Numbered from the stretch's first letter, positions 26,679 through 36,302 are shown. The stretch: DNA of 47,494 bases from Burkholderiaceae bacterium (GCA_016790515.1 JAEUOY010000115.1:1-47494), one strand, 5' to 3'. The notes: generated by a model from the letters alone, not told the origin. Program-made: numbers and translations.

Positions 26679-27677
26679 ATGACACGCCGCCCGATTGCCG
26701 CCACGCCACGCCACGACGCCCGCCGGGCCGAAGCACGGTCCGCGGTGGGCAGGTCGACCCCGCGTCGGTTCGTCCACCGTCCGGCGCTGGCGGCATCGGC
26801 CCTGATGCTGCTGGGCACGGCCGCGCCCGCACAGGAGCTCGAACCCCGGGCCTATTCGAATGCGCCGGTCGGGTTCAACTTCCTGGTCGTGGGCTATGGC
26901 CGGTCGCAGGGCGGCCTGTCGTTCGATCCCGCACTGCCGATCGAGGATGCGAAGCTGAAGATCGACTCCGCGGTGTTCGCCTATGCGCGCACGCTGGACC
27001 TGTGGGGCAAGTCCGGCCGCTTCGATGTCGTGCTGCCGTACTCGCACCTGTCGGGCAGCGCGATGGTCGCCGGCCAGCCGGCCGAACGGCAGATCACCGG
27101 CTTCAGCGAGCCGCGGTTCCGCCTCTCGGTCAACCTGTACGGCGCGCCGGCGCTGTCGCTGCAGGAGTTCTCGCGCTACCAGCGGGACCTGGTCGTCGGC
27201 ACCAGCCTGCAGGTGTCGCTGCCCAGCGGCCAGTACGACCCCAGCCGGGCCATCAACCTGGGCAGCCATCGCTGGACGGTCAAGCCGGACATCGGCTTTT
27301 CCAAGGCCTTCGGCGCGGCGACGCTGGACGTCACCGCAAGCGCCACCTTCTACGGCGACAACAGCGACTACTACGGCGGCCAGACCCTCGAGCAGGCGCC
27401 GCTCTACGCCACCCAGGCCCATCTCAGCTGGGACTTCGGCGGCGGCATCTGGGCCGCGCTGGGCGGCACCTACTACCGCGGCAGCCGGGTCACGATCAAC
27501 GGCAACACCAGCCTGATCGAACTGGGCAACAGCCACGCCGGCGCGATGCTGGCGCTGCCCGTCGATCGCCATCAGTCGGTCAAGTTCAGCCTGAGCAGCA
27601 GCATCAAGACCCGCACCGGGTCCGATCTCACCGCCTTCGCGATGGCCTGGCAGGTCCGCTGGGGCGCCGGGTACTGA
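26679..27677 (+). CDS. Outer-membrane transporter-like beta-barrel protein (phenol MetA-like family)
   Basis: About 332 residues. A long basic n-region is followed by a hydrophobic core and cleavage region (LAASALMLLGTAAPAQE), so the protein is exported. The mature part consists of alternating beta strands (for example VNLYGAPALSLQEF, VVGTSLQVSLPSGQYD, VTASATFYGDN) and ends with an aromatic terminal strand, TAFAMAWQVRWGAGY, as in outer-membrane barrels. The family resembles the MetA-pathway-of-phenol-degradation transporter-like proteins, whose role is not established. The start is uncertain: ATG at 26679 and GTG at 26745 are both in frame, neither with a clear ribosome site; the latter gives a more normal leader length. 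It sits alone between two stress operons. Confidence 0.75.
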   Translation: MTRRPIAATPRHDARRAEARSAVGRSTPRRFVHRPALAASALMLLGTAAPAQELEPRAYSNAPVGFNFLVVGYGRSQGGLSFDPALPIEDAKLKIDSAVFAYARTLDLWGKSGRFDVVLPYSHLSGSAMVAGQPAERQITGFSEPRFRLSVNLYGAPALSLQEFSRYQRDLVVGTSLQVSLPSGQYDPSRAINLGSHRWTVKPDIGFSKAFGAATLDVTASATFYGDNSDYYGGQTLEQAPLYATQAHLSWDFGGGIWAALGGTYYRGSRVTINGNTSLIELGNSHAGAMLALPVDRHQSVKFSLSSSIKTRTGSDLTAFAMAWQVRWGAGY

Positions 27678-27693
27678 TGCGCCTGCCCGCCGC

Positions 27694-28755
27694 TCAGCCG
27701 GGCTGGGGCGGGCTCGACGCCAGCGCCAGGTAGCGCCGGCCCAGCGCCAGCCAGTGATCGTGCCGGCTCGGCCGGGCGTCGAGCAGGTGCGCCACCGCCA
27801 GCCGCGCCCGCAGCAGCGCCCGGTCGAGGCGGTAGAACTGCAGCAGCGCGGGTGGCGGCAGGTCGTCCAGCCGTTCGCTGCAGCGCCCGATCAGCAGGGG
27901 GCCGACCCAGGCGGCACCCAGGCGTTCGCATTCCAGGCCCAGTGCGCTCAGTTCCTCGAAGGGGTCGACCTGGCGCAGCGCATCGTTGAAGGCCAGGCAG
28001 TCGATGACCACCGGCGGCTCGACCAGGCAGACATGCTCGGCGCGCAGGTCGCCGTGGCCGTCGACGACGTGGCGCTGGCGCACCCGCTGGCGCAGCGCCT
28101 CGTCGAGCTGGCCGAGCAGGCGCTCGGCCCGGTCCAGCAGCGGCGCGGCCTCAACCAGCGCGAAGTTCGCATCGCCCAGCACCTGGCGGTGCCGGGCCTG
28201 TTCGGCGTGAAAGCGCGCGAGATGGGCATCGGCATCCACCGGCGCCGGCAGCGCATGCTGGTAGAAGCGCGCCAGCGTCGAGGCCAGCAACTCGACCTGG
28301 GCCGGCTGCAGATGGCCGGTGGCGATCATCCGGTCGAGCATGCACTCGGCCGGCAGGCGCTGCATCTGCACCAGCCAGTCGACCGTCTCGCCTCCGGCTG
28401 GCAGCGCCGCCTCGGGCTGCAGCGACAAGCGGCCATCGGGCTCTTGCTGCACGGCCAGCAGCCCCTGATAGACCTCGGGCGCCAGGCGCCGGTTCAGTCG
28501 CAGCTCGGCGCGCGCATCACGCTCGCGGTCGGCCACCGTGCGGTAATCGAGCAGCGGCGGGTAGCAGACCGGCTTCTTCAGCTTCAGCACCTGCCGGGCG
28601 TCGAGCACGATCCAGGACATGTGCGTCTCGATCGCCTCGACCGGCGCGCTGCCCGCCGCATGGGCCTGCGGCGACAGCAGGAAGTGCAGCGTCTCCAGCG
28701 ACCGGTCGAACAGCGTCCGATCGACCGGCACCCGCTGTTGCGCCGCCTCGCTCAC
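27694..28755 (-). CDS. Aminoglycoside phosphotransferase-like kinase-fold protein
   Basis: A 353-residue cytoplasmic protein starting at GTG (28755), which overlaps the Hsp20 stop by four bases (GTGA). The kinase-like catalytic loop VVDGHGDLRAEHVCL and the metal-binding segment VVIDCLAFNDALRQVDP are those of the aminoglycoside phosphotransferase-like family (COG2187 type). In many family members a C-terminal P-loop kinase domain follows, giving about 500 residues. Here the protein ends after the phosphotransferase-like domain. It is unlikely to be an antibiotic-resistance gene: context is Hsp20 and universal stress proteins, where such proteins recur. The true substrate is unknown. Confidence 0.82.
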   Translation of the reverse strand: MSEAAQQRVPVDRTLFDRSLETLHFLLSPQAHAAGSAPVEAIETHMSWIVLDARQVLKLKKPVCYPPLLDYRTVADRERDARAELRLNRRLAPEVYQGLLAVQQEPDGRLSLQPEAALPAGGETVDWLVQMQRLPAECMLDRMIATGHLQPAQVELLASTLARFYQHALPAPVDADAHLARFHAEQARHRQVLGDANFALVEAAPLLDRAERLLGQLDEALRQRVRQRHVVDGHGDLRAEHVCLVEPPVVIDCLAFNDALRQVDPFEELSALGLECERLGAAWVGPLLIGRCSERLDDLPPPALLQFYRLDRALLRARLAVAHLLDARPSRHDHWLALGRRYLALASSPPQPG

Positions 28756-29177
28756 TCGATCGCCAGCCGCTTCGAACTCGGTTCGGCCTTCTTCGGCATC
28801 GTCAGTTCGAGCACGCCGTTGGTGTACCTGGCCTGGGCCTTGGCATCGTCGACCGGCTTGTCCAGCCACAGCGTGCGGCTGGCATAGCCATAGCGCCGCT
28901 CGGAGCGCAGCACGCGGCCGTCCTTCTTCTCTTCCGATTCCTGCTTGACTTCGGCGCTGACGCTGACCTGATTGCCGTCGATGCGCACGTCGATGTCTTC
29001 CTTGCGCACGCCGGGGATCTCGGCCTTCAGCGTGTAGGCAGCGTCGGTTTCGCTCAGGTCCACCTTGATCTGCGGCGTGCCTTCGCCCGCCTCGCCGCGC
29101 CACGGGCCCAGCATGCGGCGGAACGCGTCCTCGAACGGGTCGAGCGCCAGCAGTTCGTTTCTACGTGGGTTGCTCAT
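28752..29177 (-). CDS. Small heat-shock protein, Hsp20/alpha-crystallin family
   Basis: A 141-residue holdase chaperone. The alpha-crystallin domain runs from about residue 38 to 130 (KVDLSETDAAYTLKAEIPGV ... GVLELTMPKK), and GVLELTMPK is the conserved strand before the C-terminal tail. Small heat-shock proteins bind unfolding proteins without ATP and pass them to DnaK or ClpB. An ATG two codons upstream (29183) is only one base from the AGGAG ribosome site, so the ATG at 29177, with seven-base spacing, was chosen. It is divergent from a universal stress gene across a region with an FNR-like palindrome. It is coupled to the downstream phosphotransferase-like gene. Confidence 0.92.
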   Translation of the reverse strand: MSNPRRNELLALDPFEDAFRRMLGPWRGEAGEGTPQIKVDLSETDAAYTLKAEIPGVRKEDIDVRIDGNQVSVSAEVKQESEEKKDGRVLRSERRYGYASRTLWLDKPVDDAKAQARYTNGVLELTMPKKAEPSSKRLAIE

Positions 29178-29242
29178 GGTCATGCTCCTCGGAGTGGCCT
29201 GAACCCGGTGGAGGCGGCAGGCCACGGACCACCTCGGTCCAG

Positions 29243-29311
29243 ATTCTGCGCGTCGCGCCGACCGCGGTCTTGAGTTGGCTCAAGCCTTGCCCGAGGTCGG
29301 CGGCCGATCAT
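29243..29311. promoter_or_regulatory. Bidirectional FNR/Anr-like promoter between hsp20 and usp
   Basis: A perfect palindrome CTTGAG-TTGG-CTCAAG at 29269-29284 matches eight of ten bases of the FNR consensus TTGAT-N4-ATCAA. On the plus side a -10 candidate GATCAT (29306-29311) lies 22 bases from the CAA. On the minus side CAGAAT (complement of 29243-29248) lies 21 bases from the TTG. The symmetric spacing would allow one dimer to activate hsp20 and usp together, as in class II FNR promoters. Confidence 0.6.
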
Positions 29312-29334
29312 CGTCGGGTTTCGAGGAGAGCGCG

Positions 29335-29763
29335 ATGATGAAGCTCCTGGTGGCGGTGGATGGTTCCGAACCGGCACGCCACGCGATCGACGCAACGGCC
29401 CGCCTGGCCCGTGAACTGGGCAGCGCCGAGGTGCTGCTGCTGAACGTGCGCGACAACCCGATCTACTACGGCGAGCTGCCGGCCTTCGACGCCGAATCGG
29501 TCGAGCGCGCGATGGCTGCCGCGCAGCAGGACCTGCTGGCCGCCGCGGTGGCGCAGGCGCACGAGGCGGGGCTGCAGCAGGTCAGCGCGCTGGCGGCCGA
29601 AGGGCTGGCGGCGCAGCAGATCGCGCGAACGGCCACCGAGAAGAAGGTCGACCAGATCGTGATGGGCACCCATGGCCGCAATCCGCTGGGAGGCCTGCTG
29701 CTAGGATCGGTCGCCCAGCGCGTGGTGCATCTGGCGACGCTGCCGGTGTTGCTGGTGAAGTGA
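29335..29763 (+). CDS. Universal stress protein, single domain
   Basis: A 142-residue UspA-family protein. The N-terminal strand KLLVAVDGSEPARHAIDAT begins with the nucleotide-binding DGS, and the C-terminus carries the ATP-binding pattern GTHGRNPLGGLLLGSVAQRVV (G-2x-G-9x-GS). It is therefore expected to bind ATP. Starts at 29335 and 29338 are both possible behind the GAGGAGA ribosome site; the first is reported. It is divergent from hsp20 and followed 45 bases later by an ABC exporter operon, with which it may be co-transcribed. Such single-domain USPs support survival under growth arrest or oxygen limitation; the mechanism is not visible here. Confidence 0.9.
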   Translation: MMKLLVAVDGSEPARHAIDATARLARELGSAEVLLLNVRDNPIYYGELPAFDAESVERAMAAAQQDLLAAAVAQAHEAGLQQVSALAAEGLAAQQIARTATEKKVDQIVMGTHGRNPLGGLLLGSVAQRVVHLATLPVLLVK

Positions 29764-29808
29764 TCCCGCCGGGCCGGGCGAGCCACGCGCGAGCGCCATC
29801 GCCCACCG

Positions 29809-30543
<735 letters not shown>

Positions 30544-30553
30544 AGGCCGCGCG

Positions 30554-32938
30554 ATGAAAGCCCTGGACCGCAAGCTGCTGCGCGACCTGCGAACGCTGTG
30601 GAGCCAGGCGCTGACGATCGCGCTGGTGGTGGCCAGCGGCGTGGCCGGCTTCATCACCACGCTGTCGGCGGTCGATTCGCTCGAGGCGGCGCGCGACCGC
30701 TTCTATGCCGAGGCCCATTTCGCCGACGTCTTCGCGGCGCTGAAGCGCGCGCCGCTGGCGCTGGCCGACGAGTTGCGCGGGCTGCCCGGCGTCGCCGACG
30801 TGCAGACCACGCTGGAGATGGCGGTGCGCGTCGAGCGCGACGGCAGCAGCGAGCCGATCATCGGCCAGATGATCGGCGTCGACCCGCGCCGGCCGGCGCG
30901 GCTGAACCAGGTCTCGCTGCGCGGCGCGCGGCCGGTCGACCCGGCGTTCTTCACCCCCGGCAAGCCGCTGCCCGACGGCGCGCTGCCGGTCTGGGTGTCG
31001 GAGGTCTTCGCCACCGCCAACGGCCTGAAGCCCGGCGCGCGGCTGTCGGCGCTGATCAACGGCAAGCGCCGCACGCTGCAGCTGGTGGCGGTGGCGCTGT
31101 CGCCCGAGTACGTGTTCGCCGGTCTCTGGGGCATGCCCGACCAGCGCGGCTTCGGCGTGTTCTGGGTCGACCACGAGGCGCTGGCCGCCGCCTACGACAT
31201 GACCGGCGCGTTCAACCAGCTGGCCGTGAAACTGGCACCGGGCGGAGACGAACGCGCGGTGATCGACGCGCTGGGACTGCGCCTGGCCGCCTACGGCGGC
31301 CGCCAGGCGCATGGCCGCGCCGACCAGGTCTCGCACGCGATGCTGAACAACGAAGTCAAGGAGCAGCAGGTGATCGCCACGCTGCTGCCGGCGATCTTCC
31401 TCGCGGTGGCCGCCTTCCTGCTGAACGTGGTGATCTCGCGGCTGGTCGCCACCCAGCGCGAGCAGATCGCCGCGCTGAAGGCGCTGGGCTACGCCAACCG
31501 GCGCATCGCCGGCCATTACCTGACGATGGTGCTGGCGATCGTCGCGCTCGGCCTCGCGATCGGCGTGGCGCTGGGCGAGGTGCTGGGCGGCCTGTTCGTC
31601 GGGCTGTACGCCGAGTTCTTCCGCTTCCCGGTGTTCGAGCACCGCATGGCACCGTGGCTGGTGCTCGTCAGCGGCGCGCTGACCCTGGCCACCGCGGTGC
31701 TGGGCACGCTGAGCGCGATCGCCGGCATCGTGCGGCTGGCGCCGGCCGAGGCAATGCGCCCGCCGGCACCCGGCCGCTACCGCCGCACGCTGCTGGAGCG
31801 GCTGGGCCTGCAGCGCATCGGCACCACCACGCGGATGATCCTGCGCCAGATGGAGCGCCGGCCCTGGCGCACCGCGCTGTCGATCGGCGGCGTCGCGGCC
31901 TCGGTGGCGATCGTCGTGCTGGGCAACTTCTTCCGCGACGCGATCGAGTTCATCGTCGACGCCCAGTTCAACCTGACGATGCGCAACCAGGTCGCGGTCT
32001 GGGCGATCGACCCGCTGGACGCCGGCGCCGCCCGCGAACTGGCGCGGCTGCCCGGCGTCGACGCGGTGGAGCCGACCCGCTTCGTCTCGGTGACGCTGGT
32101 CAACGGCCACCGGCGCGAGCGCAGCCAGATCCGCGGCTACGCGCCGGTGCCCGAGCTGTACCGCATCATCGACGTCGACCTGCGCGCGGCCGCGCTGCCG
32201 CCCGACGGACTGGTGCTGACCGACCGGCTGGCCGCCAAGCTGGGCGTGCGGGTGGGCGACCGGCTGCGTGTCGAGGTGCTCGAAGGCCGCGAGCGCACGC
32301 TGGACCTGCGCGTGGACGCCACGGTGCGCGAGATGATGGGGCTGAACGCCTACATGGCGCGCCCGGCGCTGAACCGCCTGCTCGGCGACGGCGACCTGGC
32401 CGGCGGCTTCATGCTGGCCATCGCCCCGGGGCACGAGGCCGCGGTGCTGAAGGCCACCCAGGCCATGCCGCGGGTGGCCGGCGCCTTCAGCAAGGCGACG
32501 ATGCTGCGCAACATGGAAGAGATCAGCGCGCGCAACATCCGCATCATGAGCACGGTGCTGACGATCTTCGCCAGCGTGATCGCGGTCGGCGTGGTCTACA
32601 ACAACGCCCGCATCGCGCTGGCCGAGCGCGGCTGGGAGCTGGCCAGCCTGCGCGTGCTGGGCTTCACCCGCGCCGAGGTGTCGGCGCTGCTGCTGGGCGA
32701 GATGGCGATCGTCGTCGCGCTGGCGCTGCCGCTGGGCATGCTGGCCGGCTGGGGCCTGGTGCATGCGCTGGCCGGCGCGCTTCAGAGCGACCAGTTCCTG
32801 TTTCCGGTCATCATCCGGCCGCGCACCTTCGCCTGGGCGGCGGTCTGCGTGGTGCTGGCGGCGGTGGCCAGCGCGCTGGTGGTGCGCCGGCACATCGACC
32901 GGCTGGACATGGTGGCGGCCTTGAAGACGCGGGAGTGA
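30554..32938 (+). CDS. ABC transporter permease with two FtsX domains
   Basis: A 794-residue membrane protein, about twice the length of MacB- or DevC-type permeases. An N-terminal helix near residues 17-36 is followed by a large periplasmic domain (to about 265). A first FtsX domain with three helices follows near 275-400 (including ATLLPAIFLAVAAFLLNVVIS). After a re-entry helix near 445-460 and a second periplasmic domain comes a second FtsX domain near 665-775 (IMSTVLTIFASVIAVGVVYN). The architecture is that of duplicated FtsX permeases that act with a single ATPase type, so one chain may form the whole membrane unit. It ends two bases before the adaptor gene. Function in export or lipoprotein/lipid handling is inferred. 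Confidence 0.88.
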   Translation: MKALDRKLLRDLRTLWSQALTIALVVASGVAGFITTLSAVDSLEAARDRFYAEAHFADVFAALKRAPLALADELRGLPGVADVQTTLEMAVRVERDGSSEPIIGQMIGVDPRRPARLNQVSLRGARPVDPAFFTPGKPLPDGALPVWVSEVFATANGLKPGARLSALINGKRRTLQLVAVALSPEYVFAGLWGMPDQRGFGVFWVDHEALAAAYDMTGAFNQLAVKLAPGGDERAVIDALGLRLAAYGGRQAHGRADQVSHAMLNNEVKEQQVIATLLPAIFLAVAAFLLNVVISRLVATQREQIAALKALGYANRRIAGHYLTMVLAIVALGLAIGVALGEVLGGLFVGLYAEFFRFPVFEHRMAPWLVLVSGALTLATAVLGTLSAIAGIVRLAPAEAMRPPAPGRYRRTLLERLGLQRIGTTTRMILRQMERRPWRTALSIGGVAASVAIVVLGNFFRDAIEFIVDAQFNLTMRNQVAVWAIDPLDAGAARELARLPGVDAVEPTRFVSVTLVNGHRRERSQIRGYAPVPELYRIIDVDLRAAALPPDGLVLTDRLAAKLGVRVGDRLRVEVLEGRERTLDLRVDATVREMMGLNAYMARPALNRLLGDGDLAGGFMLAIAPGHEAAVLKATQAMPRVAGAFSKATMLRNMEEISARNIRIMSTVLTIFASVIAVGVVYNNARIALAERGWELASLRVLGFTRAEVSALLLGEMAIVVALALPLGMLAGWGLVHALAGALQSDQFLFPVIIRPRTFAWAAVCVVLAAVASALVVRRHIDRLDMVAALKTRE

Positions 32939-32940
32939 GG

Positions 32941-34191
32941 ATGCAGACCCGGAGCAGGATCGGCCTGATCGGCGGCGCAATGGTGCTGGTGGCGCTGCTG
33001 GCCTGGGCCTTTGCGCCGCGGCCGCTGGACGTGGAGGTGGCGCAGGCCGTGCAGGGCCCGTTCGAGAGCGCCGTCAGCGAGGACGGCAAGACCCGGCTGC
33101 GCGAGCGCTACACCGTCTCGGCGCCGCTGGCCGGGCGGCTGGCGCGCATCCGGCTCGACGAAGGCGACCGGGTCGAGGCCGGCGCGGTGCTGGCAACGCT
33201 GACGCCGGTGCTCTCGCCGCTGCTCGACGAGCGCAGCCAGCGCGAGCTGAAGGCGCGCATCGACGCCGCGCAGGCCAACCTGGCGCGCAGCGCGGCGCGG
33301 CTCGAACGCGCCAGGCTGGGCGTCGCCCAGGCCCGCAACGACCAGCAGCGCAGCGAGCAGCTGGCCCAGCAGGGCTTCGTCGCGGCCACCCGGCTGGAGA
33401 CCGAGCGCCTGGCGGTGCAGGCCGCCCAGCGCGAGGTGGAGGCTGCCGAGCAGGAGCGCCATGTCGCCCGCCACGACCTCGAGCAGGCCCGGGCGGCGCT
33501 GGCCGCCACCCAGGGCACGCCCGGCGGCAGGCCCTTCGAGCTGAAGTCGCCGGTGGCCGGCCAGGTGCTGCGCGTGCTGCAGGTCAGCGAGACCACCGTG
33601 GCGCTGGGCATGCCGCTGCTCGAACTGGGCGACCTGGGCCAGCTGGAGGTGGTGGCCGAGCTGCTGACCGCCGACGCGCTGGCCACGCCGCCGGGCAGCG
33701 CGGTGCGCATCGAGCGCTGGGGCGGGCCTATCACGCTGCAGGGCGTGGTGCGCCGGGTCGAGCCGGCGGCGTTCACCAAGGTCTCGGCGCTGGGCGTCGA
33801 GGAACAGCGCGTGCGGGTGCTGATCGACATCACCAGCCCGCCCGAACAGTGGAAGACGCTGGGCGACGGCTACCGCGTCGGCGTGCGCATCGTCACGCTG
33901 GCGCTGCCGCAGGCGGTGACGGTGCCGGTGAGCGCGGTGTTTCCCCTGCCCGGTGGTGGCAGCGCGGCGGGCGAGGGCGCCGGCGAACCCGCCAACCCTG
34001 GCGTGGGCAGCGAACGCCAGGCGGTGTTCGTCGTCGACGGCGGACGCGCCAGGCTCAAGCCGGTGCAGGTGGGCGCCCGCAACGGCATCCAGGCCTGGGT
34101 GCGCGAAGGCCTGGCCGCCGGCGCGCAGGTGATCGTCTACCCCGGCGCCGCGGTGGTCGACGGCGCGCGGGTCAAGCCGCGCAAGGTGTAG
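32941..34191 (+). CDS. HlyD/RND-type periplasmic adaptor subunit
   Basis: A 416-residue membrane-fusion protein. A signal-anchor helix (GLIGGAMVLVALLAWAF, residues 8-24) is followed by the first lipoyl half (VSAPLAGRLARIRLDEGDRVEAG near residues 60-82), a long alpha-helical hairpin rich in Ala, Gln, Glu and Arg (about 95-195), the second lipoyl half (KSPVAGQVLRVLQ) and a beta-barrel region. The C-terminal half has a glycine-rich linker (GGGSAAGEGAGE). It bridges the inner-membrane permease to an outer-membrane channel, which is not encoded in the window. It follows the permease gene by two bases and precedes the broken alcohol dehydrogenase by nine. Confidence 0.9.
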   Translation: MQTRSRIGLIGGAMVLVALLAWAFAPRPLDVEVAQAVQGPFESAVSEDGKTRLRERYTVSAPLAGRLARIRLDEGDRVEAGAVLATLTPVLSPLLDERSQRELKARIDAAQANLARSAARLERARLGVAQARNDQQRSEQLAQQGFVAATRLETERLAVQAAQREVEAAEQERHVARHDLEQARAALAATQGTPGGRPFELKSPVAGQVLRVLQVSETTVALGMPLLELGDLGQLEVVAELLTADALATPPGSAVRIERWGGPITLQGVVRRVEPAAFTKVSALGVEEQRVRVLIDITSPPEQWKTLGDGYRVGVRIVTLALPQAVTVPVSAVFPLPGGGSAAGEGAGEPANPGVGSERQAVFVVDGGRARLKPVQVGARNGIQAWVREGLAAGAQVIVYPGAAVVDGARVKPRKV

Positions 34192-34200
34192 GAGGCCCCG

Positions 34201-35200
34201 ATGTCCGCGATCGCGATGGCCCTGGTTCAGCCGGCCGCTCGCCGGCTCGAAGCGATTCCCTGCCCGATGCCGGCCCTGCAGCCCGGCCAGGTCCGGCTGC
34301 GGGTGCGCGCCTGCGGCGTCTGCCGCACCGACCTGCATGTGGTCGACGGCGACCTGGCAACGCCAGGGCTGCCGCGCATCCCCGGCCACGAGATCGTCGG
34401 CGAGGTGGTCGAGACCAGCGCCGGCTGCGAACCCTGGCGCATCGGCGACCGCGCCGGCGTGGCCTGGCTGCACGACACCTGCGGCCACTGCCGCTGGTGC
34501 GCCAGCGCGCGAGAACCTGTGCGGCAGCGCGCGCTTCACCGGCTGGAGCGTCGACGGCGGCTATGCCGAGTACGCCGTGGCGCCGGCCGAGGCCTGCATC
34601 GCGATCCCGCCGGGCTACGGCGACGTCGACGCTGCGCCGCTGCTGTGCGCCGGGCTGATTGGCTACCGCGCCTGGCGCATGGCGGGGGAGGGTGCCGACC
34701 CGGCGGTGGTCGGCCTCTACGGCTTCGGCGCCGCCGCGCACCTGATGGCCCAGGTGGCGCTGGCCGAAGGCCGCACCGTCTACGCCTTCACCCGGGCCGG
34801 CGACACCGCGGCGCAGCAGCTGGCGCTGTCGCTGGGCGTGCACTGGGCCGGCGATCCGGCCCAGGCGCCGCCGCAACCGATGGACGCCGCGATCCTGTTC
34901 GCGCCGGCCGGCGAACTGGTGCCGCAATCGCTGGCCCAGCTGCAGCCCGGCGGCACGGTGGTCTGCGCCGGCATCCACATGAGCGACATCCCGTCGTTCC
35001 CGTACCGGCTGCTGTGGATGGAGCGCCGCATCCGCTCGGTCGCCAACCTGACGCGGCGCGACGGCCATGAATTCATGGCCTGGGCGGGCCGGCACCGGCT
35101 GCGGCTGGCGACGCGGGCCTACCCGCTGGTGCAGGCGAACGAGGCGCTGGATGATCTGCGGGCGGGGCGGATTGCGGGGGCGGCGGTGTTGACGGCCTGA
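34201..35200 (+). pseudogene. Zinc-dependent alcohol dehydrogenase, frameshifted
   Basis: The gene reads as a complete medium-chain zinc alcohol dehydrogenase only if the frame changes near base 34507. The first part encodes the catalytic-zinc segments ACGVCRTDLHVVDGDL and IPGHEIVGEV and the structural-zinc loop up to CGHCRWCAS. From 34508 a second frame continues with RENLCGSARFTGWSVDGGYAEY, the NAD-binding core (VVGLYGFGAAAH) and the C-terminus ending AGAAVLTA. Family comparison (expected SGRENLC) suggests two bases are missing, or one added, within the structural zinc loop. In the intact state it would interconvert alcohols and aldehydes, typically under low oxygen. It lies nine bases after the adaptor gene. 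Either a true pseudogene or a sequencing error; no other damage is visible. Confidence 0.85.
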
Positions 35201-35308
35201 TGCGGTCGCGCCCCGGTCGAGCGCGGCGTGGACATTCGGCCGACACCCGCCGCTGCGGCGGTATGCTGAACCCGTCCTGTCCCCACCGTACATCGAAAGC
35301 GATCGGCG

Positions 35309-35782
35309 ATGACCCATCCGACACCCGAAGAGACCGCCGCCTGGCAGAAGCGTCTGGCCGCGCAGGCGAACAACCGCGCCTGGGCGCTGGCCGAGGCGCT
35401 CACCCGGACGCCGGAGGAAGACGAAGAGATGCTTCAGGCCGCCCACGCGGCGATGCACTTCTGGAAGATCGTCGGCGATGCCGGCAATCGGGCGCATGCG
35501 GCGCAGCTCGTCGCGCATGTGTATGCGTTGCTCGGCTTGCCGAACCCGGCCAGGCACTACCTGAAGCAGTCGCAGCCGCACTTCCTCGACCGGGAATGCG
35601 CGCCGTGGGAACTGGCTTTCGCCCACGCGGTGGCGGCGAACGTTGCCGCCGCCGCCGGCGACCACGCGTCGCATGCCAGGCACTACCGCCAGGCCGAGCA
35701 ATGCGTGGCCGCGCTGGCGGACGCCGAAGACCGCGAGATCCTGGGCGCCACAATGCGGGTCATTCCTGTTCCCAAGGGCTGA
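35309..35782 (+). CDS. Hypothetical alpha-helical (TPR-like) protein
   Basis: A 157-residue soluble protein with no signal peptide or membrane segment. It is made of amphipathic helices rich in alanine (for example WQKRLAAQANNRAWALAEAL, FAHAVAANVAAAAGDHASHA and ARHYRQAEQCVAALADAED), and the arrangement resembles two or three tetratricopeptide-like helix pairs. I do not recognise the family; a scaffold or small regulatory role is only a guess. The start is a clear ATG. It stands 108 bases after the dehydrogenase remnant and about 100 bases before a small membrane protein gene. Codon use matches the neighbours. Confidence 0.7.
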   Translation: MTHPTPEETAAWQKRLAAQANNRAWALAEALTRTPEEDEEMLQAAHAAMHFWKIVGDAGNRAHAAQLVAHVYALLGLPNPARHYLKQSQPHFLDRECAPWELAFAHAVAANVAAAAGDHASHARHYRQAEQCVAALADAEDREILGATMRVIPVPKG

Positions 35783-35885
35783 ATCGAGGCCCGCCCGGCG
35801 ATCGCACTTGCAGCCGTCGGCTTCGCCGGCCTGCTTCGGCCGGCCGTCGGCGACGTCGGGCCCGCGACCCAGCACCCGTTCCAAC

Positions 35886-36302
35886 ATGGCAGACCAGCGT
35901 CCGAGCATCGAAGCCGCCGAGTGGGAGCTCTACCGGGCACTTCGTGAGCAATGGACCCACGAGGACAACCTGGTCAACCACCGGCTGATGTGGCTGATCC
36001 TGTCCGAAGGCCTGTTGTTCACGGCCTACGGCACGCTGTCGACGGCGCAACTGCACTGGCTGGTGCTCGGCTTCCCGTTCTTCGGCATGGCGGTTTCGGC
36101 CGTCATCGGTATCAGCATCTATGCGGCCCTGGCGGCCACCGAAGAGGTCAGGCGACAGTTCGATGCGGCCGGTCTCGAGAAGATCTGCAGCCTCACGCCG
36201 GGCCGGCGCATCGGCAGCAGGGGGCGCTGGGCGGCGCTGTCGTTGCCCTTCGTCTTCGGTGCGCTGTGGCTGCTCGCCATGGTCGGTGCCTTTCGCGTTT
36301 GA
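35886..36302 (+). CDS. Small hypothetical membrane protein
   Basis: A 138-residue protein with three predicted membrane helices: near residues 34-52 (LMWLILSEGLLFTAYGTL), 57-83 and 115-136 (WAALSLPFVFGALWLLAMVG). The N-terminal segment REQWTHEDNLVNHRLMW looks like a conserved motif and is rich in charged residues just before the first helix. A cytoplasmic loop between helices two and three contains the charged stretch ATEEVRRQFDAAGLEK. I cannot name the family or function. No operon partner overlaps it; the next gene is 236 bases downstream. Confidence 0.7.
   Translation: MADQRPSIEAAEWELYRALREQWTHEDNLVNHRLMWLILSEGLLFTAYGTLSTAQLHWLVLGFPFFGMAVSAVIGISIYAALAATEEVRRQFDAAGLEKICSLTPGRRIGSRGRWAALSLPFVFGALWLLAMVGAFRV

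Noticed and set aside
27694-28755. Antibiotic resistance by aminoglycoside phosphotransferase
   Set aside because: Only the general kinase fold is shared; the neighbours are Hsp20 and universal stress genes and no mobile element is present.
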